This document shows positions 36,577 through 44,862 of a stretch of DNA of 64,000 nucleotides, in pieces. Position numbers and translations under genes: made by a program. This stretch comes from JAYPHU01 sp038127535 (GTDB lineage Bacteria; Pseudomonadota; Alphaproteobacteria; Rhodospirillales; UBA2165). A model generated the notes under the pieces. The model had not been told where the DNA came from and searched no databases. It worked only from the letters and a program-made list of their open reading frames with translations. The DNA lies in contig JAYPHU010000011.1 of NCBI GenBank assembly GCA_038127535.1, positions 34,361 through 98,360 of the forward strand, read 5' to 3'. The stretch's first letter is position 1; the number at the start of each line of letters is the position of its first letter.

Positions 36577-37383
36577 ATGCGGTTCAATGCAATCCAACTC
36601 GGCGCACTCTCTCTATTCATGGCGGCCGGCATTTCGACGCAGGCGTCCGCCGTGCCGCAAATCCTAGGCCTCCTGGCCTCGGCTGAGCCGGCGAAGCTAA
36701 CCTGCACCGCTGGTGTTTGCGCGGCCGAGTTTTCCTCCTTCTGTCTTCAAGAGCATCGTAAGACGCCAAATCAGGGTACGGCCTATGTGCCGTCCAAGCA
36801 GACCCAGCTCACCGTCTCGGTGACTGATGCGGCCGGTGATGTCCACACCATGTCTGTGGCTGACAAAGTGACTGTCCGCAGCCTTCGGGGATACACCACG
36901 GTGCAGATTTCCCTGCCGGCCGATCTGGTGGCGAGCCTCGGTAAGGGTAACGCGACTCTTTCCGTGGCGCCGTACGCCTCTCTGGTGCCTGCGTCCATGG
37001 CCGATACTGATGATCCGCGGCTACGCGAGGAAATCGTCCTCTACACCGGGCCCATGCGTAAGGTGGCGTCCGCCAGCAATGAACGGGAGCCGGTCAACGT
37101 GCAGGCGGCCCGGCTGATGAACAAAATGGTCAACGACCTGCCGGCGAAGTCCGATCTGTCTCAGACAGAGCGGGATGCTGTCTGGGAAAAGTCGGTGAAG
37201 AAGCATACGGGTAATGCTTCCACGCCGGCGTTGGCCAAAGCGGCGACGGCGTTCCGCAATTGCCGGGGCGACTACAATCGCTATGGCCTGAACGGCATGC
37301 GGGCCTGCATGGGGCATGAGCATGACCGCTCGATGATCGATGTGACCCGCAAAGTCTGGCAGGACCAGAAGGGCGGCAGCTAG
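36577..37383 (+). CDS. Secreted hypothetical protein
   Basis: The 268-residue product has a signal peptide (LGALSLFMAAGISTQASAVP, cleavage after ASA), then several Cys residues (KLTCTAGVCAAEFSSFC, and NCRGDYNRYGLNGMRACMG) that may form disulfides, and a mostly beta middle with regular SLVP/VSVTD strands. A perfect AAGGAGG precedes ATG 36577; a longer in-frame start upstream lacks it. It ends tail-to-tail with phnW, overlapping by four bases. Probable periplasmic protein, no known family. Confidence 0.7.
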   Translation: MRFNAIQLGALSLFMAAGISTQASAVPQILGLLASAEPAKLTCTAGVCAAEFSSFCLQEHRKTPNQGTAYVPSKQTQLTVSVTDAAGDVHTMSVADKVTVRSLRGYTTVQISLPADLVASLGKGNATLSVAPYASLVPASMADTDDPRLREEIVLYTGPMRKVASASNEREPVNVQAARLMNKMVNDLPAKSDLSQTERDAVWEKSVKKHTGNASTPALAKAATAFRNCRGDYNRYGLNGMRACMGHEHDRSMIDVTRKVWQDQKGGS

Positions 37384-38501
37384 ACCTTCACGCCCATTTC
37401 GGCGACGACCTCTTTGACCGCGGCGACGGCGTTTCGCATGTCGTCCGCCGTAAGGTGGCCTATGCAGCCCATGCGGAAGCTGTCCGCCTTGGTCAGTTTG
37501 CCGGGGTAAATGGCGAAGCCTCTTTCTCGCAGCCGGTTGTAGAAATCCTCGAAGTCGAAGGTGTCATCTGCCGGCGGGTGGAACGTGATGATGATCGGCG
37601 CCTGCAGGTTGTCTGACAGATAAGTCCGAAAACCCAGCTTCCGCATGCCGCTGATCAGCGCCTCCGCGTTCTTCCGGTACCGTTCGCCGCGCCCCGCAAC
37701 GCCGCCCTCAATCTTGTGTTCCTTGAGCGCCTGGTCGAGTGCCGCCAGCACGTGTGTCGGCGGGGTGAAGCGCCATTGGCCCGAACTTTCCATGTAGGCC
37801 CACTGGTCATGGAGATCGAGGCTCAGGCTGCCGGCATTACCTTTGCACCCCTCCAGCACCGCTTTGTCGATAATGACAAAGCCGATGCCGGGCGCGCCCT
37901 CCAAGCATTTGTTCGAAGACGCGATCACCGCCGCACAATGCAGCGAGCCGAGGTCGAGGGGCAGGGCGCCGAAGGAGCTCATAGCGTCCACGATCAACAG
38001 CCGGTCCGCTGCTTTGCAGGCCTCGGCAATATCCGCCAGGGGATTGAGAATGCCCGAGGTGGTCTCACAGTGAACGGCGACCACGCGGGTTATATCGGGA
38101 TCAGCCGCCAGCTTTGCCGACAGATCGGAAACCGAGGGCGACGTGTCTTCGTCCGTCTCCAGCAACTCGGCGTCGCGGCCGTGATAGCCGCAAATCTTGA
38201 CGATCCGATGCCCGTAGGCGCCGTTGACCAGCACCAGCACTTTACCCTCCCGGGGCGCCAGGGTGGTGATCGCCGCCTCAACGGCGAACGTGCCGCTTCC
38301 TTGAATTGGCACGCAGGTGTGCGTCGGCTTGTCCGGATCGATCCCGGCAATCGCTTCGATGCTGCGGCGGACCCGTGCCGTCGTCTCGATGAAATCCGTA
38401 TCGCGGGAGCCCCAGTCCTTCAGCATGGCCTCCTTCACCGAGGCAGAGGTCGTCAACGGACCGGGGGTCAGGAGGAGGGGGGTGTCGGAATTTCGGGTCA
38501 T
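37380..38501 (-). CDS. phnW: 2-aminoethylphosphonate-pyruvate transaminase type aminotransferase
   Basis: PLP class V aminotransferase of the PhnW group, 373 residues, starting MTRNSDTPLLLTPGPLTTSASV, with QGSGTFAVEAAITTL, VDAMSSFGALPLDL and the Schiff-base Lys in ASSNKCLEGAPGIGF. PhnW usually interconverts 2-aminoethylphosphonate and phosphonoacetaldehyde, in degradation or, running in reverse, in phosphonate synthesis. No phnX, phnY or pepM gene is in the window. The next gene encodes a CDP-alcohol phosphatidyltransferase-fold protein, which suggests a phosphonolipid role, an inference. The frame extends 30 codons upstream but ATG 38501 matches the family N-terminus. Confidence 0.85.
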   Translation of the reverse strand: MTRNSDTPLLLTPGPLTTSASVKEAMLKDWGSRDTDFIETTARVRRSIEAIAGIDPDKPTHTCVPIQGSGTFAVEAAITTLAPREGKVLVLVNGAYGHRIVKICGYHGRDAELLETDEDTSPSVSDLSAKLAADPDITRVVAVHCETTSGILNPLADIAEACKAADRLLIVDAMSSFGALPLDLGSLHCAAVIASSNKCLEGAPGIGFVIIDKAVLEGCKGNAGSLSLDLHDQWAYMESSGQWRFTPPTHVLAALDQALKEHKIEGGVAGRGERYRKNAEALISGMRKLGFRTYLSDNLQAPIIITFHPPADDTFDFEDFYNRLRERGFAIYPGKLTKADSFRMGCIGHLTADDMRNAVAAVKEVVAEMGVKV

Positions 38502-38589
38502 CGGTAAACGCCGGGAATTAAGTGTTCTAAGTGAGCCGTCAATTAGATAAGTATAGGACCGGATCATATCACGTTGGGGGATATCCGCC

Positions 38590-39186
38590 ATCAGTCACAA
38601 TACCTGGATTCACCGCATCGTCGCGGTCGGCGTCAAGCCGCTGGCGAGAACGCCGGTGCAGCCTAACCAGATTACCACGCTACGGCTTGTCGGCGGGATC
38701 GCGGCGGCGTCTTTGTTTGCCGTTGGCGATCAGGCCATGACCTATTGGGGCTGCGGCGTGTTCGTCTTTGCCATGCTGCTCGACCGGGCGGATGGGATAC
38801 TGGCGCGGCTGACCGGGCGGACCTCTGACTGGGGGCATACGTACGACTTGATCTCTGATTCTATCTCGAATTCCGTGGCGTTTGTCGGCATCGGCATCGG
38901 CTTGCGGGACAGCGAGTTGGGCGGCTGGGCTATTCCGCTGGGTCTTGTGGCCGGAGTGGCGATTTCCGCCGTTCTTTGGCTGGTGATGAAGGCAGAAGAT
39001 CAAGCCGGCGGCAGCGCTGCTGAGCTGGATAGCGCCGCCGGCTTTGATGCGGATGACGCCATGCTGTTTGTGCCGCTCGCCATGGCGCTGGGTTGGAGGG
39101 TGGAGTTGATTGTCGCAGCCGCCGTCGGCGCGAGTCTGTTTAGCGTCTTTTTCTTTTGGAAGTTCCGGCGTTTTCTACGAGTCTGA
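38590..39186 (+). CDS. CDP-alcohol phosphatidyltransferase, possible ATC start
   Basis: Integral membrane enzyme that transfers an alcohol onto a CDP-activated lipid. The full motif D-x2-DG-x2-AR-x8-G-x3-D-x3-D is present (DRADGILAR then G, D and D of GHTYDLISD). The coding sequence is conserved upstream of the first canonical start: SHNTWIHRIVAVGVKPLARTPV precedes PNQITTLRL, which starts in-frame only at a GTG (38656). Homologues of this type begin M-SHNTWIHR. Here that position is ATC (38590), nine bases after a GGGGGA ribosome-like site, so either ATC is a non-canonical start or the base is mutated. Using 38656 would remove the first 22 residues. The substrate is unknown; phnW lies divergently upstream. 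Confidence 0.72.
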   Translation: MSHNTWIHRIVAVGVKPLARTPVQPNQITTLRLVGGIAAASLFAVGDQAMTYWGCGVFVFAMLLDRADGILARLTGRTSDWGHTYDLISDSISNSVAFVGIGIGLRDSELGGWAIPLGLVAGVAISAVLWLVMKAEDQAGGSAAELDSAAGFDADDAMLFVPLAMALGWRVELIVAAAVGASLFSVFFFWKFRRFLRV

Positions 39187-39795
39187 GTTACGCTGGCTCA
39201 GCACTAGCCAGTGTCCGATCGACCAGAGGCAGTAGATCGATGCGCCGATGCCGGCCGCGATGAAAAACGGGGTGATATAGCCCAGCCACGTGACCGGAGC
39301 GAGCAGGTATATCCCGTCTTCCAACTCAAATCCGGCGAAACCGGGATAGCCAATGGCCTCGCCGGAGTCGGCGGTGTCCAGTTCCTGGTCGATACCCAGG
39401 TTTGAGAATAGCGAAATCAATGCGGACGCCGCACCGGCGCCGCCCAGGACCAGCGCCCAAACGCCGAGGTCGGTTTGGTAGTGGCCGATTCCTAAGCCGG
39501 CAAAGAGGGCGGCGTATCCTATGCCTCCGACGGCGTAGTCATAGTAGTAGCCGAACTTGGAAGAACTTCCCTGCAGACGCGCCAGTTCCCCGTCAAAATG
39601 ATCCAGGAATCGGGAGAGAACAAAGATACCGGCGCCCCAATAGGCGAAGGCCGTCTCATTGAATGTGAACAATAAGCCACCGGCCAGCGCCATCAGCAGG
39701 GTTAGTGTCGTGATATGATTGGGCCGGACAAATGTGTGTTGTAGCGGGCGCACCAGCACCCGCGCCAATCGTTGGTCATAGGGCGGCGCGTTCAT
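39175..39795 (-). CDS. CDP-alcohol phosphatidyltransferase-fold protein missing last catalytic Asp
   Basis: The 206-residue membrane protein starts PPYDQRLARVLVRPLQHTFV with RPNHITTLTL, the usual entry of this fold. The motif DHFDGELARLQGSSSKFGYYYD is complete to the third Asp, but the fourth Asp, thought to act as general base, is Gly in YAVGGIG. It may be catalytically dead, or use another base. It overlaps the previous gene tail-to-tail by 12 bases. It could be a lipid-binding partner of the other two transferases. Confidence 0.72.
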   Translation of the reverse strand: MNAPPYDQRLARVLVRPLQHTFVRPNHITTLTLLMALAGGLLFTFNETAFAYWGAGIFVLSRFLDHFDGELARLQGSSSKFGYYYDYAVGGIGYAALFAGLGIGHYQTDLGVWALVLGGAGAASALISLFSNLGIDQELDTADSGEAIGYPGFAGFELEDGIYLLAPVTWLGYITPFFIAAGIGASIYCLWSIGHWLVLSQRNSDS

Positions 39796-39919
39796 GGCCG
39801 CGCACAGTCATCGAGGACCGGCTTGCTGTCAAGCCGAAGCCATTAAACTAGGTTGGTTTGGGAGGAGCCGACACGACCAGGACGCGGACACAGCCGCATC
39901 CCGCGGCGGTCGTTCATCA

Positions 39920-41047
39920 TCAGAAGGAGACGGCGACCCCGGCCGTCAAGGCCAAGCCATCATTGTTGTTGGCGTCTGTCGTGGATTCGTCTTACCAGTC
40001 CACGAACATGAGGTTGCCGAGCAAATCGATACCGGGGCCCAGCGTGTAGGCGCCGCCCAGGAAAATCATCTGAACAGAATCTTCGCCCGGCGTCGCCGAA
40101 GCCAGTGGGGCTTCGCCATGCAAGTACGTGGCGCTGACCGTAAAGGGCCCTTGAGCATAGACAACCCCGATGTCGAAGGATTTCTGCTCCGGGCTGTTCG
40201 CGGTACCGGCGAGTCCGCTGTCGATCGCATCGAATACCCGATAGGAGCCACCGACAGAAACGGCGCCGAAACCGAGGTTTAGGCCGCCACGCCATCCGCT
40301 ACGTGAATTGGCGGTGGTGCCGTGGTCTTCCATGTAACCGATATCAGCGCCAAGTTCGACGGAACCAATTTTGCCCGAATAGGCAATGGCGACGTTATAT
40401 TGCTGCGTATCGATGCCGCTATTGCCGCCGACCGCTGGTGGGGTGTTGGCGGTTGAACTCGACGGCTGGTAGGACGCCCCGATCGACAGACCAGAGATTG
40501 ACGGCGAGATATAGACGACCCGCATCGTGTCGTTGGAGCCAAGTAAGGTGTCCGCCGTCGCGGTAACCGCCGTCGGCTGGACGATGACAAAGGTCGAGTC
40601 GCCATCATTCGGGACAATGGCGCCGGTCGCTGGCGCGATATTGCCGATTGCGCCGGACGCATTGACGGTTGATCCCAGTTTCAATGCACCGAACCCGCCG
40701 CTCATCTGAAGGAACGACTAGTTGATTTGGAAACCGATATTGGCCTGATCGAATTCAAGCTCAATGTGTACAGACGTGGTGATCCCGTTGGCCAAGGTCA
40801 CCGTGCCGGTGAAATGAATTTCGGTGTCATTCCATTGGTTAAAAGAATGGCAGCCAACCCGACTTGTGGCGTTGGAAGACGATTCGAAGCTTTCCTTCTG
40901 TTCGGAGAAGCCAACCGCAGCCATAAGCGATCCGCCGATGGAGAGTTTCATTGGTTGAGCCTTGTTTTGTGCAAGTGTTGGCTGGGACGACATGGCGAGA
41001 AGACCGGCGCCGGCCAGGATAGTGCTTAGATAGAGTTTGTTTTTCAT
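39920..41047 (-). pseudogene. Porin gene with two in-frame stop codons
   Basis: The minus-strand frame from ATG 41047 to TGA 39920-39922 is a complete 16-strand-type porin reading frame broken by TAG 40718-40720 and TAA 39992-39994. Before the first stop: signal peptide STILAGAGLLAMSSQPTLAQ and NDTEIHFTGTVTLANGITT. After it: MSGGFGALKLGSTVNASG, NVAIAYSGKIGSVELGADIG and a C-terminus ending GVAVSF with the terminal Phe recognised by the outer-membrane insertase. The TAG stands in QIN-x-SFLQMSGG, where porins usually have an acidic or Gln residue. The TAA stands just before DESTTDANNN, where a Tyr (TAC or TAT) would be normal. Only a 109-residue stub would be made. GAGG precedes the ATG. Confidence 0.78.
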
Positions 41048-41106
41048 GTTGTTACCTCGATAAGTAATTCAATTTAGTTCCAAAACGACGCCATGCTTCA
41101 CGTGGT

Positions 41107-41134
41107 ATAATATTTTTGCTCATAGATTAATCAA
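41107..41134 (-). promoter_or_regulatory. Putative promoter of porin gene
   Basis: On the minus strand TTGATT (41134-41129), a 16-base spacer and TATTAT (41112-41107), 60 bases before the porin ATG. It lies in a distinctly AT-rich segment (41090-41170), as often upstream of highly expressed porins. Match by eye only. Confidence 0.45.
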
Positions 41135-41525
41135 ATTTTATTATGATTAGTTAGTACGCAAATAACTGATGTCTTCGTTCCTGTGGCAACAAAGTGACAC
41201 TTATGTTTGCCAACAAACCGCGATGATGTATGAGATTCCCAATACCCCGAGGCACATGAACCCTGTGGATAACTTGCGTATATTTGCGTATGCAAATTCA
41301 GCGATTTTTAAGTTTAACCGTCGGCCTATATCCAAGGAGGAAAATTTACCCTTAAATCAAGCGTTTATGGGGTTGCGCAGCATTGGAGGGAGGCATGATG
41401 TAAATTTGGGCGTTTTGACCGGGATGCGGAAATACTTGCGAATCGCCGCCAAACCGGATGTTCTCCTGCGGTCAGGCGCACAAAGGCGCGCATGACGAAT
41501 TGAACGTGGCGGTTATGGTGACAGC
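41135..41525 (+). other. Intergenic region between porin and hpnN
   Basis: AT-rich divergent region. An open frame at 41169-41495 has no clear ribosome site, odd composition and no recognisable homology, so it is not called a gene. A short palindrome-like AATCA..TGATT pair occurs at 41129-41147. It probably holds the hpnN promoter. Confidence 0.35.
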
Positions 41526-44159
41526 GTGGACAAATCTCTGAATTTGCGCGAACCCGTTGCCCGCTGGATATCTGTGGTGTCCCGGCGAGCCCGCTTGGTC
41601 GTTATGTTGTCCGGACTGCTGACTGTGGCGCTGTCATTTTACATCGACACAAACCTCGGCATGAACACCGACACCTCGGATATGTTGTCGTCCGACCTGC
41701 CGTTCCGCCAAAATTCCATCGCTCTCAGCGAGGCGTTTCCACAGTTTTCGGACAATATCGTTGTCGTAGTGGACGGTGGCGACCCTGAAGCCGTGAATGC
41801 CGCCGCCGATCTATTGGCGTCCCGATTAAGGGCAAAGCCCGAGAGATTCGGCGAGGTTTTTGACCCAGCGGGAGAGGCGTTTTTCCGGGACAATGGTCTG
41901 CTGTATTTGGAGACGCCGGTGCTGGAGCGCCTGGTGGAGCAGCTCATCGATGCCCAGCCGTTTCTCGGCAAACTTTGGCGGCAGCCCGATCTCCCAACCT
42001 TGTTCCACTCTTTGGCGCAAATTGCCGACTACCTAGGGCGTGGCGGCAACGAGATGCCAGTCGAGGCCGCCGCCGGGTTCGTGGACGGGATAGCCGCCGC
42101 GATCGGGACCGCGGACGATCCGTCGGCGCCGCCGCTATCTTGGCAACAGCTCTTCACCGGCAACGCCGGGGATTTGACGCCGAGCCGGCGCATCATCCTG
42201 CTTCAGCCGAGAGCCGATTTTGACTCCCTGCAGCCGGGTTCCGAGGCCATGTCCGCAATCCGGTCCCTGGCGGTTGAGCTTCGCGTGAAAGAGGATTACG
42301 ACGTGCGGGTCCGGCTCACTGGTTCGCTTGCCTTGGCGGATGAGGAATTGGAGAGCGTGGCGGACGGATTGGGCCTTGCCGGCATTCTTTCCTTAATCCT
42401 TGTGTTCGGTCTGCTGATCATCGGGTTGCGCCGCTGGTCTGCCGTCGGCGCCTGCTTGATCACCTTGATCTGCGGGCTGATCTGGACTGCCGGGTTCGCC
42501 ACCGCCGCCATCGGCACACTGAACCTGATTTCCGTCGCCTTTGCCGTGCTGTTCATTGGTCTGAGCGTGGACTTCGGCATCCATTTCACTCTCAGATACA
42601 TTGAGCGGGAGGCGGACGCCCCCGATGTCCAGTCGGCTCTTCATGCCGCGGGGAAAGGGATCGGCAGCACCCTATCCTGGACGGCTGTCGCTGCGGCGAT
42701 TGGCTTTTTTTCCTTCCTGCCGACTAACTACCGTGGCTTGGCGGAATTGGGTTTGATCGCCGGCGCGGGCATGGTCATCGCACTATTCGCCAATCTCACG
42801 CTGTTACCGGCCCTGTTGGCTTGGACGGCGCCCAAAGCCGTTTACCGTACGCCAAATCAATTTCCGGGATTGACGCCTCGTCCAATCGCTCATCGGATGT
42901 CCCTGGCTATTTTCACGGTGCTCGCTTTGGCTGCCGCTGCCATCTCGCCGCGGGTGGTATTTGATTTCGATCCCCTCAACCTGAAGGACCCTGAGACCGA
43001 GTCCGTTGGGACGCTTCTTGATCTTGTCGGCAGCGACGGGAATTCGCCCTATACCATTACCATCCTTGCCCGCGATCTATCGACGGCGCGGGAAACCTCC
43101 AATAGGCTAGAGGCCTTGGACTCCGTCAAACAAGTCCGAACAATCGCCGATCTCGTGCCGGAAAACCAAGAAGAGAAACTAGAGCTGATCTCGGACGCGT
43201 CCCTGATCCTGTTGCCCGCCATGTCCGGAAACATTGGCACGCCTTTAGGGAGTACGGCGCAAACAAACGCCGCCTATCGTGCTTTGGAGAGATCATTGGC
43301 GGCAGTCAGGGGCGGTGATCAGACGCCTTTGGATGTCGCGCTCGCGCGCCTGGCCGGCGCACTAAAATCCTATCGGGAAGCAACATCCCTCAGCGCCCCA
43401 GCGCTCCAACACCTCCAGCACAAAGTGATTGCGACCCTGCCGGAGAAATTGACAAGCCTTAGAAACGCCCTGACGCCCGCCGGCATTACCGTGGCGAATT
43501 TGCCCAAGTCTCTGCGGGAACGGCTGGTTGCAGCCGATGGCCGGATCAAAATCGATGTGACGCCCAAAGGGAATATGCGTAATCAAGCAGGACTGTCGGC
43601 CTTCGTGACCGAGGTGCAATCTGTAGTGCCCTCAGCGACCGGTGCGCCGGTCGTGATTTACGAAGCGAGTAAGGTGGTCAAGCGAGCCTTTGGAGAGGCG
43701 GGACTGACGACCATTGTCCTGATTGCCGTGCTGGTCTTCTTGCTGACACGTAATGTCAGACAAATCGTTTTGATCTTTGCCCCCATCTTCGTCGCCGGGC
43801 TGCTGACCGTTGGCGCGACGGTTGTCCTGGATATCGCCTTCAACTTCGCCAATATCATTGTCCTGCCGCTTTTGTTCGGCCTGGGTGTTGCCGGGAGCAT
43901 TCACATGGTGCGCCGGGAACAGGCGCTAGGCCCGAAGGCGGACCTGTCGGAGACCAGTACCCCCCGCGCAGTTGTCTTTTCAGCTTTGACCACCATCGGC
44001 TCCTTCGGCAGCATCGCGCTCTCAAGTCACCCGGGCACGGCGAGCATGGGCGTTTTGCTGACAATCGCCATATTCTGCACATTGGCCGCGACGTTATTCC
44101 TGTTGCCTGCCCTTATGTACATTTGGCCGGCGCCAGACACAGAATTAGGTGAGGTTTGA
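41526..44159 (+). CDS. hpnN: Hopanoid transporter HpnN (MMPL/RND family)
   Basis: The 877-residue RND exporter has two repeats of one helix, periplasmic domain and five-helix bundle; SVAFAVLFIGLSVDFGIHFTLRYIE in the first half and LFGLGVAGSIHMVRRE in the second are typical of the HpnN/MMPL group, which moves hopanoids to the outer membrane. GTG start at 41526. Its TGA overlaps the ATG of the next CDP-alcohol transferase (TGATG), indicating translational coupling. hpnL and hpnM follow. Confidence 0.85.
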   Translation: MDKSLNLREPVARWISVVSRRARLVVMLSGLLTVALSFYIDTNLGMNTDTSDMLSSDLPFRQNSIALSEAFPQFSDNIVVVVDGGDPEAVNAAADLLASRLRAKPERFGEVFDPAGEAFFRDNGLLYLETPVLERLVEQLIDAQPFLGKLWRQPDLPTLFHSLAQIADYLGRGGNEMPVEAAAGFVDGIAAAIGTADDPSAPPLSWQQLFTGNAGDLTPSRRIILLQPRADFDSLQPGSEAMSAIRSLAVELRVKEDYDVRVRLTGSLALADEELESVADGLGLAGILSLILVFGLLIIGLRRWSAVGACLITLICGLIWTAGFATAAIGTLNLISVAFAVLFIGLSVDFGIHFTLRYIEREADAPDVQSALHAAGKGIGSTLSWTAVAAAIGFFSFLPTNYRGLAELGLIAGAGMVIALFANLTLLPALLAWTAPKAVYRTPNQFPGLTPRPIAHRMSLAIFTVLALAAAAISPRVVFDFDPLNLKDPETESVGTLLDLVGSDGNSPYTITILARDLSTARETSNRLEALDSVKQVRTIADLVPENQEEKLELISDASLILLPAMSGNIGTPLGSTAQTNAAYRALERSLAAVRGGDQTPLDVALARLAGALKSYREATSLSAPALQHLQHKVIATLPEKLTSLRNALTPAGITVANLPKSLRERLVAADGRIKIDVTPKGNMRNQAGLSAFVTEVQSVVPSATGAPVVIYEASKVVKRAFGEAGLTTIVLIAVLVFLLTRNVRQIVLIFAPIFVAGLLTVGATVVLDIAFNFANIIVLPLLFGLGVAGSIHMVRREQALGPKADLSETSTPRAVVFSALTTIGSFGSIALSSHPGTASMGVLLTIAIFCTLAATLFLLPALMYIWPAPDTELGEV

Positions 44160-44851
44160 TGCAGCCGCTCACTCAGCCGCCCCGGCCAGAATTCCTATTC
44201 CCCTTGATCCGTCACTTGTCCACGCGGGTGACGCGGTATCTTGCCGCCACTCCATTGTCGGCCAATCAGATCACCTTCATCTCACTCTTGTTTGGCCTGG
44301 CGTCGGCCGTGGTGTTTTCGTTTGGCGAGTACCACTGGGATCTTTGGGGCGGCATATTTCTGTTCGTCATGTATCTTCTGGACCATTGCGACGGAGAGGT
44401 GGCGCGAATCAAGGGACAGAACTCCCGCTCTGGGGCAATGTTTGACACGTTCGTGGATTGGATCACGCATGCGGCGATTTTCATCGGATTGGGGATGGGC
44501 TCCCAATTTGCGCTGGGGCATGATTGGATGAATGCGGCCGGCTGGATCGCGGCGGCGGGGGCGACGATCAACTACGGGATTGCGTTGTATGGAGATATTC
44601 AGAAGTTGAAGGCCGAGTCAGCGTCAGCGACGCAGGATACAGAACCGAGTGACAGTCCTGAACGGCCGGAAAATTGGAAAGAAGCCATCCTGTTCGCCTT
44701 TCGGGAATTGGCGCGGGCCGATTTCTGGCTGATCATTCTGGGCCTCTGCGTCGTTGATGTGGTTTGGTACATTCTGCCGTTCGTCGCCATTGGCGCCCAT
44801 GCTTACTGGATCGCCGCACTATTCACACGTCATAAAAACTACCGGGTCTGA
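44159..44851 (+). CDS. CDP-alcohol phosphatidyltransferase
   Basis: The 230-residue membrane enzyme carries the complete motif DHCDGEVARIKGQNSRSG with the last two Asp in AMFDTFVDW, so it should be active. N-terminal ATPLSANQITFISLLFGLASA is typical of the family. It is coupled to hpnN by a one-base overlap and followed by hpnL after 11 bases, so its product lipid is probably related to hopanoid or outer-membrane lipid metabolism. The alcohol acceptor is unknown. Confidence 0.83.
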   Translation: MQPLTQPPRPEFLFPLIRHLSTRVTRYLAATPLSANQITFISLLFGLASAVVFSFGEYHWDLWGGIFLFVMYLLDHCDGEVARIKGQNSRSGAMFDTFVDWITHAAIFIGLGMGSQFALGHDWMNAAGWIAAAGATINYGIALYGDIQKLKAESASATQDTEPSDSPERPENWKEAILFAFRELARADFWLIILGLCVVDVVWYILPFVAIGAHAYWIAALFTRHKNYRV

Positions 44852-44862
44852 GTGGAATAAAC

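Noticed and set aside
36300..36707. Minus-strand 135-codon open frame overlapping the secreted protein gene
   Set aside because: Overlaps a plus-strand gene with a perfect ribosome site and signal peptide; no homology or coding signal.
4761..41047. Genetic-code change (TAG or TAA read as amino acid)
   Set aside because: The internal stops are of all three kinds, and many intact neighbours use TAG, TAA and TGA as proper ends, so no codon is free for reassignment.
41169..41495. 108-codon open frame between porin and hpnN
   Set aside because: No ribosome site, unusual composition, no family; probably chance in the divergent promoter region.
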